A DNA stretch of 64,000 nucleotides from Channa striata (lineage: Eukaryota > Chordata > Actinopteri > Anabantiformes > Channidae): NCBI GenBank assembly GCA_033026295.1, contig CM065180.1, positions 22,981,023 through 23,045,022 of the forward strand, given 5' to 3'. The notes below the pieces were generated by a model. It was not told the DNA's origin and ran no database searches. It saw only the letters and a list, made by a program, of their open reading frames with translations. How positions within the stretch are numbered: position 1 is the stretch's first letter; every line of letters begins with the position of its first letter. Shown piece by piece: positions 50,512-60,882 of the stretch. A program made the position numbers and the translations under genes.

Positions 50512-51157
50512 TGATGAGGTGTGAAATCATAACCAGAGCCTATGGATGTGGAAAGCCATACACCAGAGGTGATTATGGTTTGCGACGAAGCAGTGACTGG
50601 AAAAAGCTGCTTGACTTTATTATTTCGAACTTTCCAACGACTTCTCCTATTCGTCCTTTGTGCTGCCTCGTGGTCAGGCCGTTATTGTAAATGAGAACTG
50701 TTTCTCAATCAACTCCCCCGGTTAAAAAAAAAATCAATAAACAAAACTTGTAATGACTAAATACAGAGGATTTTATGAAGTGATCATAAAAAAGTTTCTA
50801 AAAGTTGCCTGGTAACTGCAGCGAAGCAAAACGTCTGACGTAAAAGCAAAACAAAGCGTAAAGGATCAGCTGTGCCTCCCCCCGTTTTTATCTCCACACA
50901 TTCCTAGATTGTATAGAACCTCAACGGACCCGCCGCCTATTGACCCCCCCCCCCCCGGATTATCTCCTTCTCTTCACTTCTTCTGCTCCTTTGTAAATGC
51001 CGTGTCCAGCCGTGCGAAATCTGTTAATCGATAGCGACACTGATTGTGAGCCGCTGTGTTAGGGCGAAAAAGAGAGAGAGAGCGGATGGGAGGGTGGGGG
51101 GGAAGGCGAGCACGTGCACGAGGAACAGGAAGAGAATAATGGAAGGGTGGAAGCTGA

Positions 51158-51182
51158 GTGTGTGTGTGTGTGTGTGTGTGTG
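51158..51182. repeat. (GT)n microsatellite
   Basis: About 12 GT units, downstream of a purine-rich stretch and a C run at 50944-50956. Confidence 0.95.
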
Positions 51183-53754
51183 AAATCGAGCTAATTGCCG
51201 GGTGGAAGGTTGCTGGTTGCTGGTTTATCTGCCTGATGACTTTAATGGGCCATCGTGTGCCGGTTAGATGCTGTGGTTAAAACGCTTTGGCAGCCGCAGC
51301 AGAACAGCGAAGACGTGTGTCTCCGAGGGACGTGGACAGAGCACGGACGTGCAGTTATTAATTTATTTTCTGCGAGACGGCGTGAAAAGAAGCAGCAGCA
51401 GCAGCAGGAAGCGCAAAACTGTGTTACACTAATTAAACCGAAGCACGAAACATTTCCTGAAATCTGGAGCGGGCGGCTGGAAATGGTTTGACCAGAGCGA
51501 CACTCGGACCAACAGACACGTTCACCACCACGATCATCAAACGGTTTGACTTGATCAAGATTTACAGCTCGATTCTCAAGCGAGTGTAAATGGTGGAAGT
51601 GGGGAAATCCGGCAGCAAATACAAGAAACTTTTAACTCGACGACTCTGCAGATTTTTACCGAAACACTCAAACACTGAAACACCATCAGTTCCACCCAGA
51701 CGAAAAGTTAAATTTACATATCACGTTAGAAGCTTCCTCGTATGTCAGAACGTGCCGCAGCCCGAGGGAGAAGCAGCTCCTTCAGAACCGGGTCGTCTTT
51801 CAACTTTTTCAAATTATTTCATTGGCACATTATTTTTAAATTCCACAGTAGCTGCAGCAAAACTGACAAACGATCCGTTTTATCCTCGTTTGGATCACGG
51901 TCAGTGCTGCAGTAATGAGACGTGCTCCGTTTCCTGTGCGTCACCGATAGGAAACGCTGGCTTGGCATTAACACTTCAAACAGCTGTGGTAATGCCGGAT
52001 TCCACGCTGCATCCTCACGTGCAGGGAATTTGAATCCGCTACTAACAGCGAAAACTTGTATTGCTTAAAAGTTTGAATTTTCTCATTTCGACCTAAACTG
52101 TAATTTGTTTGTGCAGGTGAAGGGATCTCAGTGACACACAGGAAACAGAATTGTCGCAAAGGATCCAATTATAATTGTTTCTGTTGCAAACGTATGTGAG
52201 CGTGTGACGTCCGTAATTCAGTTTCCCAGAGTAATCCACACTTTGCTGTGGGCGTGATCTCTGCTGGTCGTCATCTTCGGTGTTCTCGACTGCCAAACAT
52301 TCCAGAAATGCTTCTTTTCACCCCGGTGAGCATCGACAATTCTTCTAACACGAGTCTATTTTCCTCTTGCGGGACTTTATGACCCTAGAGCTTCACGTCG
52401 TTGTGCCACACACAGGTTTTTAGGACCGGACCATTTTACTTAGTAAATGAACAAACAAGTGTCATTTTTTGGTCTTTCGTGCTAAATCGAAGATTGTGAG
52501 GGGCGATTAGAGAACGTAGATGATAGGAGGCGGGTTGGAGACGAGTGTAGGTTCAGTTGCAGCGTGGACACGTCAATACAACAGCTGGGAGGAAAAGGAA
52601 GCGCTGCAGGGATGCAGAGAGTGAGAGCGAGTGTGGGGATGATACGCTCTGAAGTATTCATAAGTCCAGCAGCAAGTTTTGACTCCGTCTGTCCTCGAGC
52701 TAAACAACCGCTCACATCTCTGCGACATGCAACTCTGCACTCGAGTCTTTCTTCTTCTCTTTTTTTTTTTAAAGCTTCACTGGCTGCGCTTTGCTTCTTT
52801 AATGAGAACACGTGCACAGACTGTAGGTGAGTGCACAGCGAGGAAGAAAGCTGAAGGTGACACAATGAGGGAGCGTCTCTCTGCGTTAGCATCTTAAGAG
52901 GCTGGGACGGAGGAGGAGGGTCCTAAGTGCTTGTGCACGGCGTTACGAAGCAAAAACGGGGTTAGAGGGAACGAGCGAGGTGGGGGAAGGAGGAGAGGAG
53001 CGTCCAGATTGGCTTATTGTCTTCGCCCGTCCTGTAACGTGTTCGGCTGTGGGGACCGCCCCCTGCCTCCGTCACGCCACTCAGGCAGATTCGAATTTTC
53101 ATCCGAGTGATGGTGAGGATGGACACAACTCCCAGTCGTTCCTGTCTCACGTCATTCCACTGATTCGGAACGTTTGTTTCGTCTCAGCCTTTGCTGTACC
53201 TCTACGCTCCCGCCTCTCGAGGTGTCGGGCGACGAGCACTCGAGGCTTATTCTGCAGTCGCGTCGTGGATGAGAGCGAGGCGGCTAAGTGCCTCAAAAGT
53301 AAACGCGGAAAGCACGGGGATGGGGAGAGAGAGAGAGTGGAGATAAAAATGAGAAGGGGTGATAGAGAGGGATGGGATTGGAGAGGAGGAGGAGGAGGAG
53401 GCGGCAGGATGGAGATAGAGAGGGTGGTCTCGCCGCTGACAGTGACTGAGAGCGAGCCTTTATCGTGTTGCCAGGAAAGGAACACAGAAGCACAAATCAG
53501 CTGAGCTCTTCCCTCTGAAAATCCCCTGGTTTCACCATTCCCGTCTCTGCGAGCCGAAAGCCAGTGTTGAGGGTAAACGCTGACCTTGGCCGTCGTTTTG
53601 TAGCTCACGCAGATGCTTCCTAGGTAAAGGTGGGGTGACTGTGTGAGGGAGAATTCAGTTGCCGTAGTGTGAAGTGGTGAGAAACAGCCCCAGCATGACG
53701 ATGGCTCTGGGCCTACAAGTGACAGCACAGCCCAGGTGCACCCTGGGATGCATG

Positions 53755-53940
53755 ATGGATGAAGAGGAGGAGGGAAGGAGGAAGAGAGCAACAGAAGGAG
53801 AGCAGAGAGAGACTTAGCAGGGGCGGTGGGGAGTTATGCCGGTGAGGGGGGGGGGGAAGGAAGGAGGGAGCAAAGGAGTCAGCGAAGGGCGAGGGAGACG
53901 GCGGCGTGAGATAACAGATGAAGAGAGCGAAGAGGGAATA
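53755..53940. repeat. Purine-rich tract
   Basis: G/A-rich on the + strand with a run of nine or more G at about 53847. A similar tract with repeated gagga units lies at 53290-53410. Confidence 0.7.
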
Positions 53941-54589
53941 AAGCATTTAATAACATCCCTCATCACCATCCTCCACCATCCCCCCTTCCTCTACATCCAC
54001 CCCCCCGTCCCCCCCCAGCTTAGAGCAGGGGGCAGTAAGAAAGATGTCTCACTCCTCACACCAGCGTGGACCCACTTCGTGGTTCTGTTAAACCTGAGCG
54101 TCCTTCCAGGCTCAGATATCGGCACTAGGAGGGAACACGGTCGAGAAAACCTGCAAAGAAACGTGCAAAGAAACCTGCAGGCCCCGGCAGAGCCCACCCC
54201 CTTAAAAACTGAGTCTCGGGTGATGTCGAAGCAATCATCCAAAAATGATCAGAGGTGTTCAAAAATAACACTGTAGAGCCACCTGATGATCCGTTCATAA
54301 ATATGAACCAAACCCTCCTTTATATCTCCACGTTTTAGATTTTGTTATGGTTGTCTCACCATCAACTGCAACAAAAACACGTTAAACATACATGTTCAGT
54401 CAGTAAACCAGTAGTGGAATATGATAAACTGCGTTTTTTTTATCAGAACGAGCAAACGAACTTCCTTCAGTCACTGTGGTCGAGCTGTAGATGAATTAGC
54501 TTTCATCAGACGTCGCAGATGTTTTAGTTTCCTTGTTGACTGACGCCTTGTTAAGACGAGGTCCAAGTATCCGGGCACGGCGCCCAAAA

Positions 54590-54800
54590 CCCAGAAATAA
54601 TCCACGTTGGTACCATGGAGGGAAATGGGCAGGAAGGCTGGAACTCTGTGGCTAGGAACCACATCAGACAATCTGGTGAGGAACTGAGGGGAACTGGCAC
54701 CGACTCAAAGCCAGGACTTAACCGGAGAACTGGACTCGGGTAAAACGGGCAGGTGGAGCAGGGTCAGGTGACACCGGCTGGAAGCTCATTAGTGACGTCC
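54590..54800. repeat. Possible interspersed repeat fragment
   Basis: Phrases such as aaccacatcagacaatctgg, gaactgaggggaactgg, gactcaaagccagg and caggtgacaccggctggaag resemble a recurrent teleost repeat, from memory. It is possibly the same family as 12420-12720. The boundaries are approximate. Confidence 0.35.
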
Positions 54801-55396
54801 GGTGTACAGCCACTTTATTTTATCGAGGCGGACTCGTCTCACTTTAGTGCCTTATTTTAAAAGGAGATTCTAATGTTTTGGCCGCTCGTTCATTTTAATC
54901 GGCGTGACGAGATGATTTTAGCACATGGATATTGCATTCTAGCTAGTTACTGGGAATCTTCTAAACACAACAGTATAAAACATCTTGACGTGTCAAATAA
55001 AAAGCATGTTTGCTGATGCCAGGGGGCCGTAACAAACGTGTAATAAGAACAAATCAATTAAATCACACACAAACATTTCAGTCATAGCTTTTTTTTTTGT
55101 TTGATTGATTGATTGATACCCACACCAGTGGTCAGTAACAGGCAAACTGCCGTCCAGGTCCGGACCCAGACTCTAGACCCAAAGCCAGACTCAGCATATC
55201 ACTAAGTTTTCATTCAGTTTTAGTGGAGATTACACTTTGACTTGTCTCTGGTTGGCCAGTACTCAGTGCCATCGGTTTAGGCGCGATGAGTGACGTTGGT
55301 CAAGGTGAGAATGTCAGCGAATCACAGAGTGAGGCCGGCCTTCACCGAGCAGAGGTGGGTGAAAACTGCGCCCGTGAAAATTATAATGTGAGAAGT

Positions 55397-55424
55397 GATG
55401 ACGATGATGATGATGATGATGATG
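55397..55424. repeat. (GAT)n trinucleotide repeat
   Basis: About nine GAT/GAC units. Confidence 0.93.
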
Positions 55425-56346
55425 CAGATCCTCTAAATGAGAAAAATTTTTCTATCTGGGCCTAAATCTAAATCATAATCTACTGCCTCTGACTGACCCA
55501 CTTAAAATATGGTCAAAATGGTAATAAAGTTAATGTAATGATACTGACAGCAGACGTTCCTGTTCAGTTATGAATCCAGACACGCTCGTGTAAAGTGTTG
55601 ACAGCAGTGGAGCAGAACACGACCTTAAGACGTGAGCCAGTGTTTCTCTACATGTGTTGGATTTTGTTCTAGCTGAAGTCTATCGTGTAAATAAGGACGT
55701 AGTTTTGAAAGAGATGTTTTTAATGTCTAAGCTGTGGACAAACACGGACACAAAGCTGAAGCACATTCATGTGTTTTGTAGACTCACCCTGTTACGTCTC
55801 TTTAGTCTGACTCGGCGAGACACAGACAGGACCAGGGGACACAGAGGAGCCCCAGCAGGACGGGCATCCGACTGCAGAGGCCCCTCGGTGGGTCGTCTGC
55901 TAAACATAGAGCAGAAATGGGCCAGAGCGAAACGATCTGTGCGTTGGCGCCCGTGTGGTCAGAACCTGCGGTAGGCGACTGTGGAGGAAATCGGGCCTTA
56001 ATGAGGACCTGTGATTTATTTATTGTAACGTTAAGGTTCAAAAAGTGGCTCGAATCAGGTCAGTCTTAATTAGATGACGCTCTGACAAATGTACGAGCTA
56101 ATTAAGCCTGTATGTGTTTGATTAAAGATAAGTGGGCGTCCACGATAAGGAATGTGATGATGAGGCAGGAGAAGAGCAGAGTCGAGAGTGGGGAGGGGAG
56201 GGGCGGCGAGCGAGAGGAGGTTTAATCGAGGTGCCGTGATAAGTGTGTGTGTGTGTGTGTGTGAGAGAAGAGTGAGAGGGAGGGCAGGTTCTCGTCATCA
56301 ATACGTAATTTCAGCATATGTGATGATGGCGGCTTGTACTGCCAGG

Positions 56347-56349
<3 letters not shown>

Positions 56350-56411
<62 letters not shown>
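56350..56411. repeat. Long (GT)n microsatellite
   Basis: About 31 uninterrupted GT units. A shorter GT run lies at 56243-56263. The 239-codon frame that spans it is an artefact of the repeat. Confidence 0.97.
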
Positions 56412-56412
<1 letters not shown>

Positions 56413-57280
56413 ACCTGTGGCTGTGCTGACTTTAAATCTCCTGCCCACTGTCTTTCAAATTCACTCTGTTCAAGCGAAGGCCAGCTGTTGCCCCTTCCTC
56501 TCGCCTCGCCTCCCACTCCTGCTCGCTCTTTTTCTCCGGCTTCTCGTTTCCGTCAGGCAGTGCAGCAGCAGTCGATAGCAGCCCTCCTCGCTCAGGTTCA
56601 AAGGAGCCTTTACAGGCAGGATAGAAATATGCATCGCCAAAACCCTCCCAGCAGCAGACACAGCAGCTCTCTCTCTATCTCCTCCACTCGTCACAGCCTC
56701 GTCTCTGCCTCATCGCTGCTTTCTCACAAAGAAAAAAGGCCTTTATGTTGGACGGTTCATGCCGGCTTCATTAACACGTGCTTAAATCAATATTATTTCC
56801 AAGAGGATGGAAGCGCAGTTCTCTCTCATGGGCTAATTAGAATGAACTTATATTCATATCATCTGTGGCAGTTCCTGCGTTTTTCATACGTTTTGCAGGA
56901 AATGTGACCACGCAGTGTCCAAACTGTGATCCTCTCCGACGGTGCAGGTGAACGCTCCACGTTTTGACTGCGTGTTTCTCCTCCTTAGACCTCAGTCCAG
57001 GCTCTTAAAATTCACTTCAAGCATGAAAGTACATGTGAATCCTCCGGGCAGCAGTTGTTTTTTTTTTATTCCTTCCACATGTACCTTGTAAATAAAGTTT
57101 TTTTGCAGAAATCCAAAATGGCCTTAAATAATTGTCCAAAGGATTAGCATGAAAATATACTTTGTGCCAAAAGTAAAAGCACTCATGTATTATTGGCGCA
57201 TTAATGTCTAATATCATTGAAATATAAATTGCATAAACACAATCTATATCGGCAGACTAATGTAGCGCAGTAAAAATAGC

Positions 57281-57440
57281 TCATGGCAAATGGTTTTCTA
57301 CCTGCTGGTCCTCAAAGCGCTTTACACTGCGTCTTATCACTCACCGAGAGCAACGTAGCGGGAATTCAGTGTCGTGCTCAAGGACATGTGACCCGAGGAG
57401 CCGGGGATGGAACCAACAACTGTAGGATTGGTGGACGCCA
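57281..57440 (-). repeat. Teleost interspersed repeat fragment
   Basis: The order aaagcgctttacactgcgt, aacgtagcgggaattcagtg, tcgtgctcaaggacatgtga, gaggagccggggatggaacc, aacaactgtaggattggtgg matches, from memory, a common teleost repeat. That family usually ends near a tRNA-like sequence (gctctaccactgagcca). Strand is assigned on the assumption that the tRNA-like part is its 5' end, and it is uncertain. Confidence 0.6.
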
Positions 57441-57782
57441 CAGTGTCCGGTACAAACAAGCCCAAACTTTAACTGGGTCCCAATTATGTCATAAAAAATA
57501 AAGTGTGTATTTTTCCTTTACCGCAATGATACATGTTAATTATGAGTCTTCTCCGTGTCCGAGCAGCGACAGTCGTACGGCACCAGCTGCCGTGTTCTCC
57601 GGTGTCAGTGTGCCGCTCAATCCAAACGACTCAGTCAGTCACAGACTGATGTTGTAGTACGTGACGCGTGGACGGTTTTGTGCGTCTGCACTTAGCGGCG
57701 CGTCTTGTGTGCGTCTAAAGCAAAATCCCGTTGGTGATTTGTCAGTTTGTGCATGGTGTGTGTCAGAGGATGAGGCTTGTCC

Positions 57783-57807
57783 GTGTGTGTGTGTGTGTGT
57801 GTGTGTG
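57783..57807. repeat. (GT)n microsatellite
   Basis: About 12 GT units. Confidence 0.95.
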
Positions 57808-58216
57808 CACGTGCATATTCCACAGCGAGATTGGACGTGAGTCTATTTCCTGTGCAGCCACTGATGTGCCCCTGTGTGTGTAATTGAAATACCGGAGTTA
57901 TTGACTCTCTCTCACCCCAAGTCACATCAGTCCAGCGGTGGTTGACTGGACTCATTTAGAGGCTCTGGGCCAGATCAGAAGACTCCTGCAGACCAAGGCC
58001 CGCCAACCACGGAACAAACACACACGTATGTGACAGAGACCCGACACGGGCACGAGCACATGCACCGATGCAGTCGTACGACGACACACACACGAACCCG
58101 CAGCAGCTTCCCGCACATGTCCCGTCTCTGCCTTCCTTTCTCTGACAGCAGCCGTCCTCTGTGCTTGAACAACTCAGGCTTAGCCTCCTCTTGCCTAAAT
58201 GTCTGGCTGACTGCCC

Positions 58217-58218
<2 letters not shown>

Positions 58219-58291
<73 letters not shown>
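58219..58291. repeat. Long (CA)n microsatellite
   Basis: About 36 uninterrupted CA units, the longest dinucleotide run in the window. Confidence 0.98.
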
Positions 58292-58293
<2 letters not shown>

Positions 58294-60100
58294 CCCTTCG
58301 CTCCTTCACTGACTCCTGGCTTCCTGCCCCCCCTCCCCTGGATCACAGCCTCTCTGCTGGCCTGTCCTCTCCCTCTGCATTCATCCTATTGTCACCACAT
58401 TGTCCTCTGCTCCGTCCCCCCGCACGCTTCAAATCTCAGCCGCGTCCTCGCTGCTTTTTTGTGCGTCTCTATCCTTTAATTCCTTTCACTTTTCCACTTC
58501 CCTTTAGTTTGTCTCTGTTTTCCTCTTCCCTCTTATCTGCCGGTCCCTCTGGTCCACGGTTTTACCCGCTCTTCTTTCGGGCCCTCGCCGTATCGCTCCA
58601 TTTCTGTCTCCACCAGCCTTTCATTCCTGAGCATTGTGTACAGTAGCCAGCGCTGACGTCAGCTGTGGACGCACAAAGAAGACACCGACCGACCGGCCGC
58701 CTTCCTGAGTCCGGCCTCGTTACGCCCTCTGGGAATTTTAATACTCCTAATTGATCACGTTACGCCAAAGGGGTGAACATGCAGAACTTCCATCTTCTAG
58801 CACGTGTTTTTCTCACAGGCTAATGAAAAAGGCTTTGAGCTGGACAGTACACTGACACTGCTCTTAAAAAGAAGAGAGCCAGAGGAAGGCGGGTGCTGGG
58901 GTGCAGAGGACAAAAAAAGGGGGAGCGGCAGTGCACGAGTCTGGAAATTCAATTATAACTGTGCCCCGGCAGTAATTCCACCGGTATAAATGGGGACAGC
59001 AGAGCGAGAGAGGAGATGGATGGAGATGGATGGAGGATGAGAGCGAAGGAGGCAGAGGAGAGAGAGGAAGTTGAGGACTGAAGTTGGCTGAAGAAACACG
59101 ACTCCGACATCAGCGCGCGCATCATTATTTCATGATTTTCGGAAACACAACCTCTGCATTAAACTCTGCATTGGACGCACACGGTTTCATATTTCATGAC
59201 ATGTTTTCCACCTCACGCACGCTGAGCATTAACACTCGCGTCTTTTTTTGACACGCCACCCGACGCTGCAGCCCTGATCTCATTAATGCAGGAACAAGGT
59301 AACGGATCAACCCGAGCGCGTCCCCGGGGACGAGGGGGGGGCAGGTTAGCCTTTGATGTTGAGCGAATCTCGGAGAGATTTCAGCACCCGTCTGCCTGTC
59401 TGCATGGTCGTCAGCTCCAGCACACACACACACACACACACTCTCTTCATTCCTATTAACACACTCCTGTACACTGTGCACACACAGCAGCGGGCTCACA
59501 CACTCACACACACATGCACAGGAACCAGCTCACGTCGCAGAGCTGCACAGACTTGTCTAGACTAGCGTTTCTCACCTCCTCCTCTTCTTCTGTCCAGTTC
59601 AATATTCTATTTCAACACCCGTGGCGAGACGCAGGCTCGGACTGGTGTGAGCGATGTTTATCGGACAGTCGGTCTGTCTCTGCCTGTCATGTACATTCTG
59701 TGGAATTAGTGTGAGAGCCACTTCTACCATATCTGCTGCCTCATATCTGCCAACCAGGTTACGCTGCGCACGCAAACTGATGAAAACGAGCGATGAGATA
59801 AGGCACCTCGGTTCCGCGTTCCCAGAATCTGTTGCCGCCGCCTCCCCCCCCATATACAAACTAATTAAAGGAGTCATAAAGGCGACTAATGAAAATCATG
59901 ACCGGTATCATTACAAGCCCGCTGGAGTCCTCTCGCCTTTCTCCTCTGCATCCAGAGGACAGAGACGTTATTGCTTGTTACGAAACCGCGGCACCGTCCT
60001 TTAAGTAGCAGCTGTTTCCCTCTGTGTGTGTAGAGGCGACTAAATAGAAGTTCACGCCAATATTGTTACATAAGCATTTACTCTGATTCTTTTGTTCCTC

Positions 60101-60117
60101 TGTGTGTGTGTGTGTGT
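60101..60117 (+). repeat. (TG)8 tract next to a 3' splice site
   Basis: The TG run is followed by cgttttcag and then by the exon at 60127. It replaces most of the expected polypyrimidine tract. Confidence 0.93.
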
Positions 60118-60126
60118 CGTTTTCAG

Positions 60127-60270
60127 GACGACCACTCTATGTTCTTTCAGTTCGGCCCCTCCATCGAGCAGCAGGCTTCGGTTATGCTGAACATCATGGA
60201 GGAGTACGACTGGTACATCTTCTCCATCGTTACCACCTATTACCCAGGCTACCAGGACTTTGTCACCAAG
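60127..60270 (+). CDS. grin2b: grin2b coding exon: ATD, DDHSMFF to DFVTK
   Basis: This 144-nt exon (48 codons, phase 0 at both ends) is bounded by gttttcag before 60127 and gtaacc after 60270. It encodes DDHSMFFQFGPSIEQQ ... MEEYDWYIFSIVTTYYPGYQ ... VTK, nearly identical to human GluN2B residues 138-185. This part of the bilobed amino-terminal domain lies in the lobe interface that binds ifenprodil-type antagonists together with GluN1. The residue at human position 176 is Tyr where mammals have Phe (TTYYPG versus TTYFPG); Pro177 is kept. In mammals this sequence is the beginning of one large exon, while here it ends after 48 codons at an extra intron. Confidence 0.97.
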
Positions 60271-60411
60271 GTAACCACTCTCACCTAAGTTTTTACTACA
60301 TGATGCTGATGGGAGACAATCACAGTAAGGCAGAGGCTGCTACGGAACGTATAATCGCTAAATTGCACTATTGAAACGCGTGAAATAAAAATCTTTTTCT
60401 GTCCTGTTCAG
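60271..60411 (+). other. grin2b: grin2b short intron, 141 bp
   Basis: The intron begins gtaaccactc and ends tgtcctgttcag. Reading through it in frame meets a stop after VTTLT, so it must be spliced out. It separates Lys185 from Ile186 (human numbering) in phase 0. From memory of the human gene there is no intron at this point. Confidence 0.95.
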
Positions 60412-60682
60412 ATCCGAAGCACCATCGAGAACAGCTTTGTGGGCTGGGAACTGGAGGAAGTCTTACTACTTGACATGTCCCTAGACGACGGAGATTCAAA
60501 GATCCAGAACCAGCTCAAGAAGCTCCAGAGCCCCGTCATTCTTCTCTACTGCACGAAGGAAGAGGCCAACACCATCTTCCAGGTGTCCCACTCTGTCGGG
60601 ATCACCGGCTACGGCTACACGTGGATCGTGCCCTCGCTGGTGGCTGGAGACACCGACGTGGTGCCTGCAGAGTTCCCCACAG
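60412..60682 (+). CDS. grin2b: grin2b coding exon: ATD, IRSTIEN to EFPT(G)
   Basis: This 271-nt exon holds 90 codons plus one base, so it ends in phase 1 at aca g/gtaggc. It encodes IRSTIENSFVGWELEEVLLL, DMSLDDGDSKIQNQLKKLQS, PVILLYCTKEEANTIFQ ... GYGYTWIVPSLVAGDTD ... VPAEFPT, matching human GluN2B residues 186-275. Met207 and Glu236, both ifenprodil contacts, are kept. The most diverged stretch is ANTIFQVSHSVGIT (human ATYIFEVANSVGLT). Reading past the donor gives RQAPFGSRVG instead of the family's LISVSYDEWDYG, so the donor is real. The next exon is not in the remaining 3.3 kb. Confidence 0.97.
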
Positions 60683-60848
60683 GTAGGCAAGCGCCGTTCG
60701 GGAGCAGAGTGGGACGGAGGAGTTGGATCCTGTTGGACCCAACCTCCACGTATGTTTTAAGACAGCTGGACTTTGACTGCATTTTGCAAACGTTTGGCTG
60801 GAAAATGGCATCACCGGCTTTGTGAACACGTCTGTGTCTATAAGACAC

Positions 60849-60882
60849 GCGACGAGGTGCGAAACGCGACGAGGTGCGAAGC
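60849..60882. repeat. 17-nt tandem duplication
   Basis: The unit gcgacgaggtgcgaaac/gc is present twice in a row, differing at one base. Confidence 0.9.

Larger units (their letters stand above)
32160..60126 (+). other. grin2b: grin2b intron, about 28 kb
   Basis: It begins gtagga and ends cgttttcag. The flanking exons join in phase 0 between MAAK and DDHSMFF, the same place as in mammalian GRIN2B. I find no credible coding exon inside. Contents are microsatellites, purine- or pyrimidine-biased tracts (33650-34060, 47075-47370, 48240-48560, 53290-53410, 53755-53940), interspersed repeats at 34459-34540, 36468-36545, 40010-40403, 54590-54800 and 57281-57440, and several complex unique stretches (39470-39780, 42740-42960, 56590-57280) that could be conserved regulatory elements. 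Confidence 0.9.

Noticed and set aside
53147..53791. 214-codon minus-strand open frame
   Set aside because: It is driven by the purine-rich tract read in antisense (Ser/Pro/Leu low complexity). No recognisable motif.
56188..56907. 239-codon + strand open frame
   Set aside because: Its core is a VCVC run from the (GT)n microsatellite. The flanks show no domain and no coding bias, and it lies inside the grin2b intron.
58030..58646. Open frames of 149 and 161 codons containing long HT repeats
   Set aside because: They are translations of the (CA)n microsatellite at 58219-58291 with pyrimidine-rich flanks.
60683..60825. Open reading past the EFPT(G) codons into the following sequence
   Set aside because: The sequence departs at once from the GluN2B family exactly at a GT donor, so this is intron.
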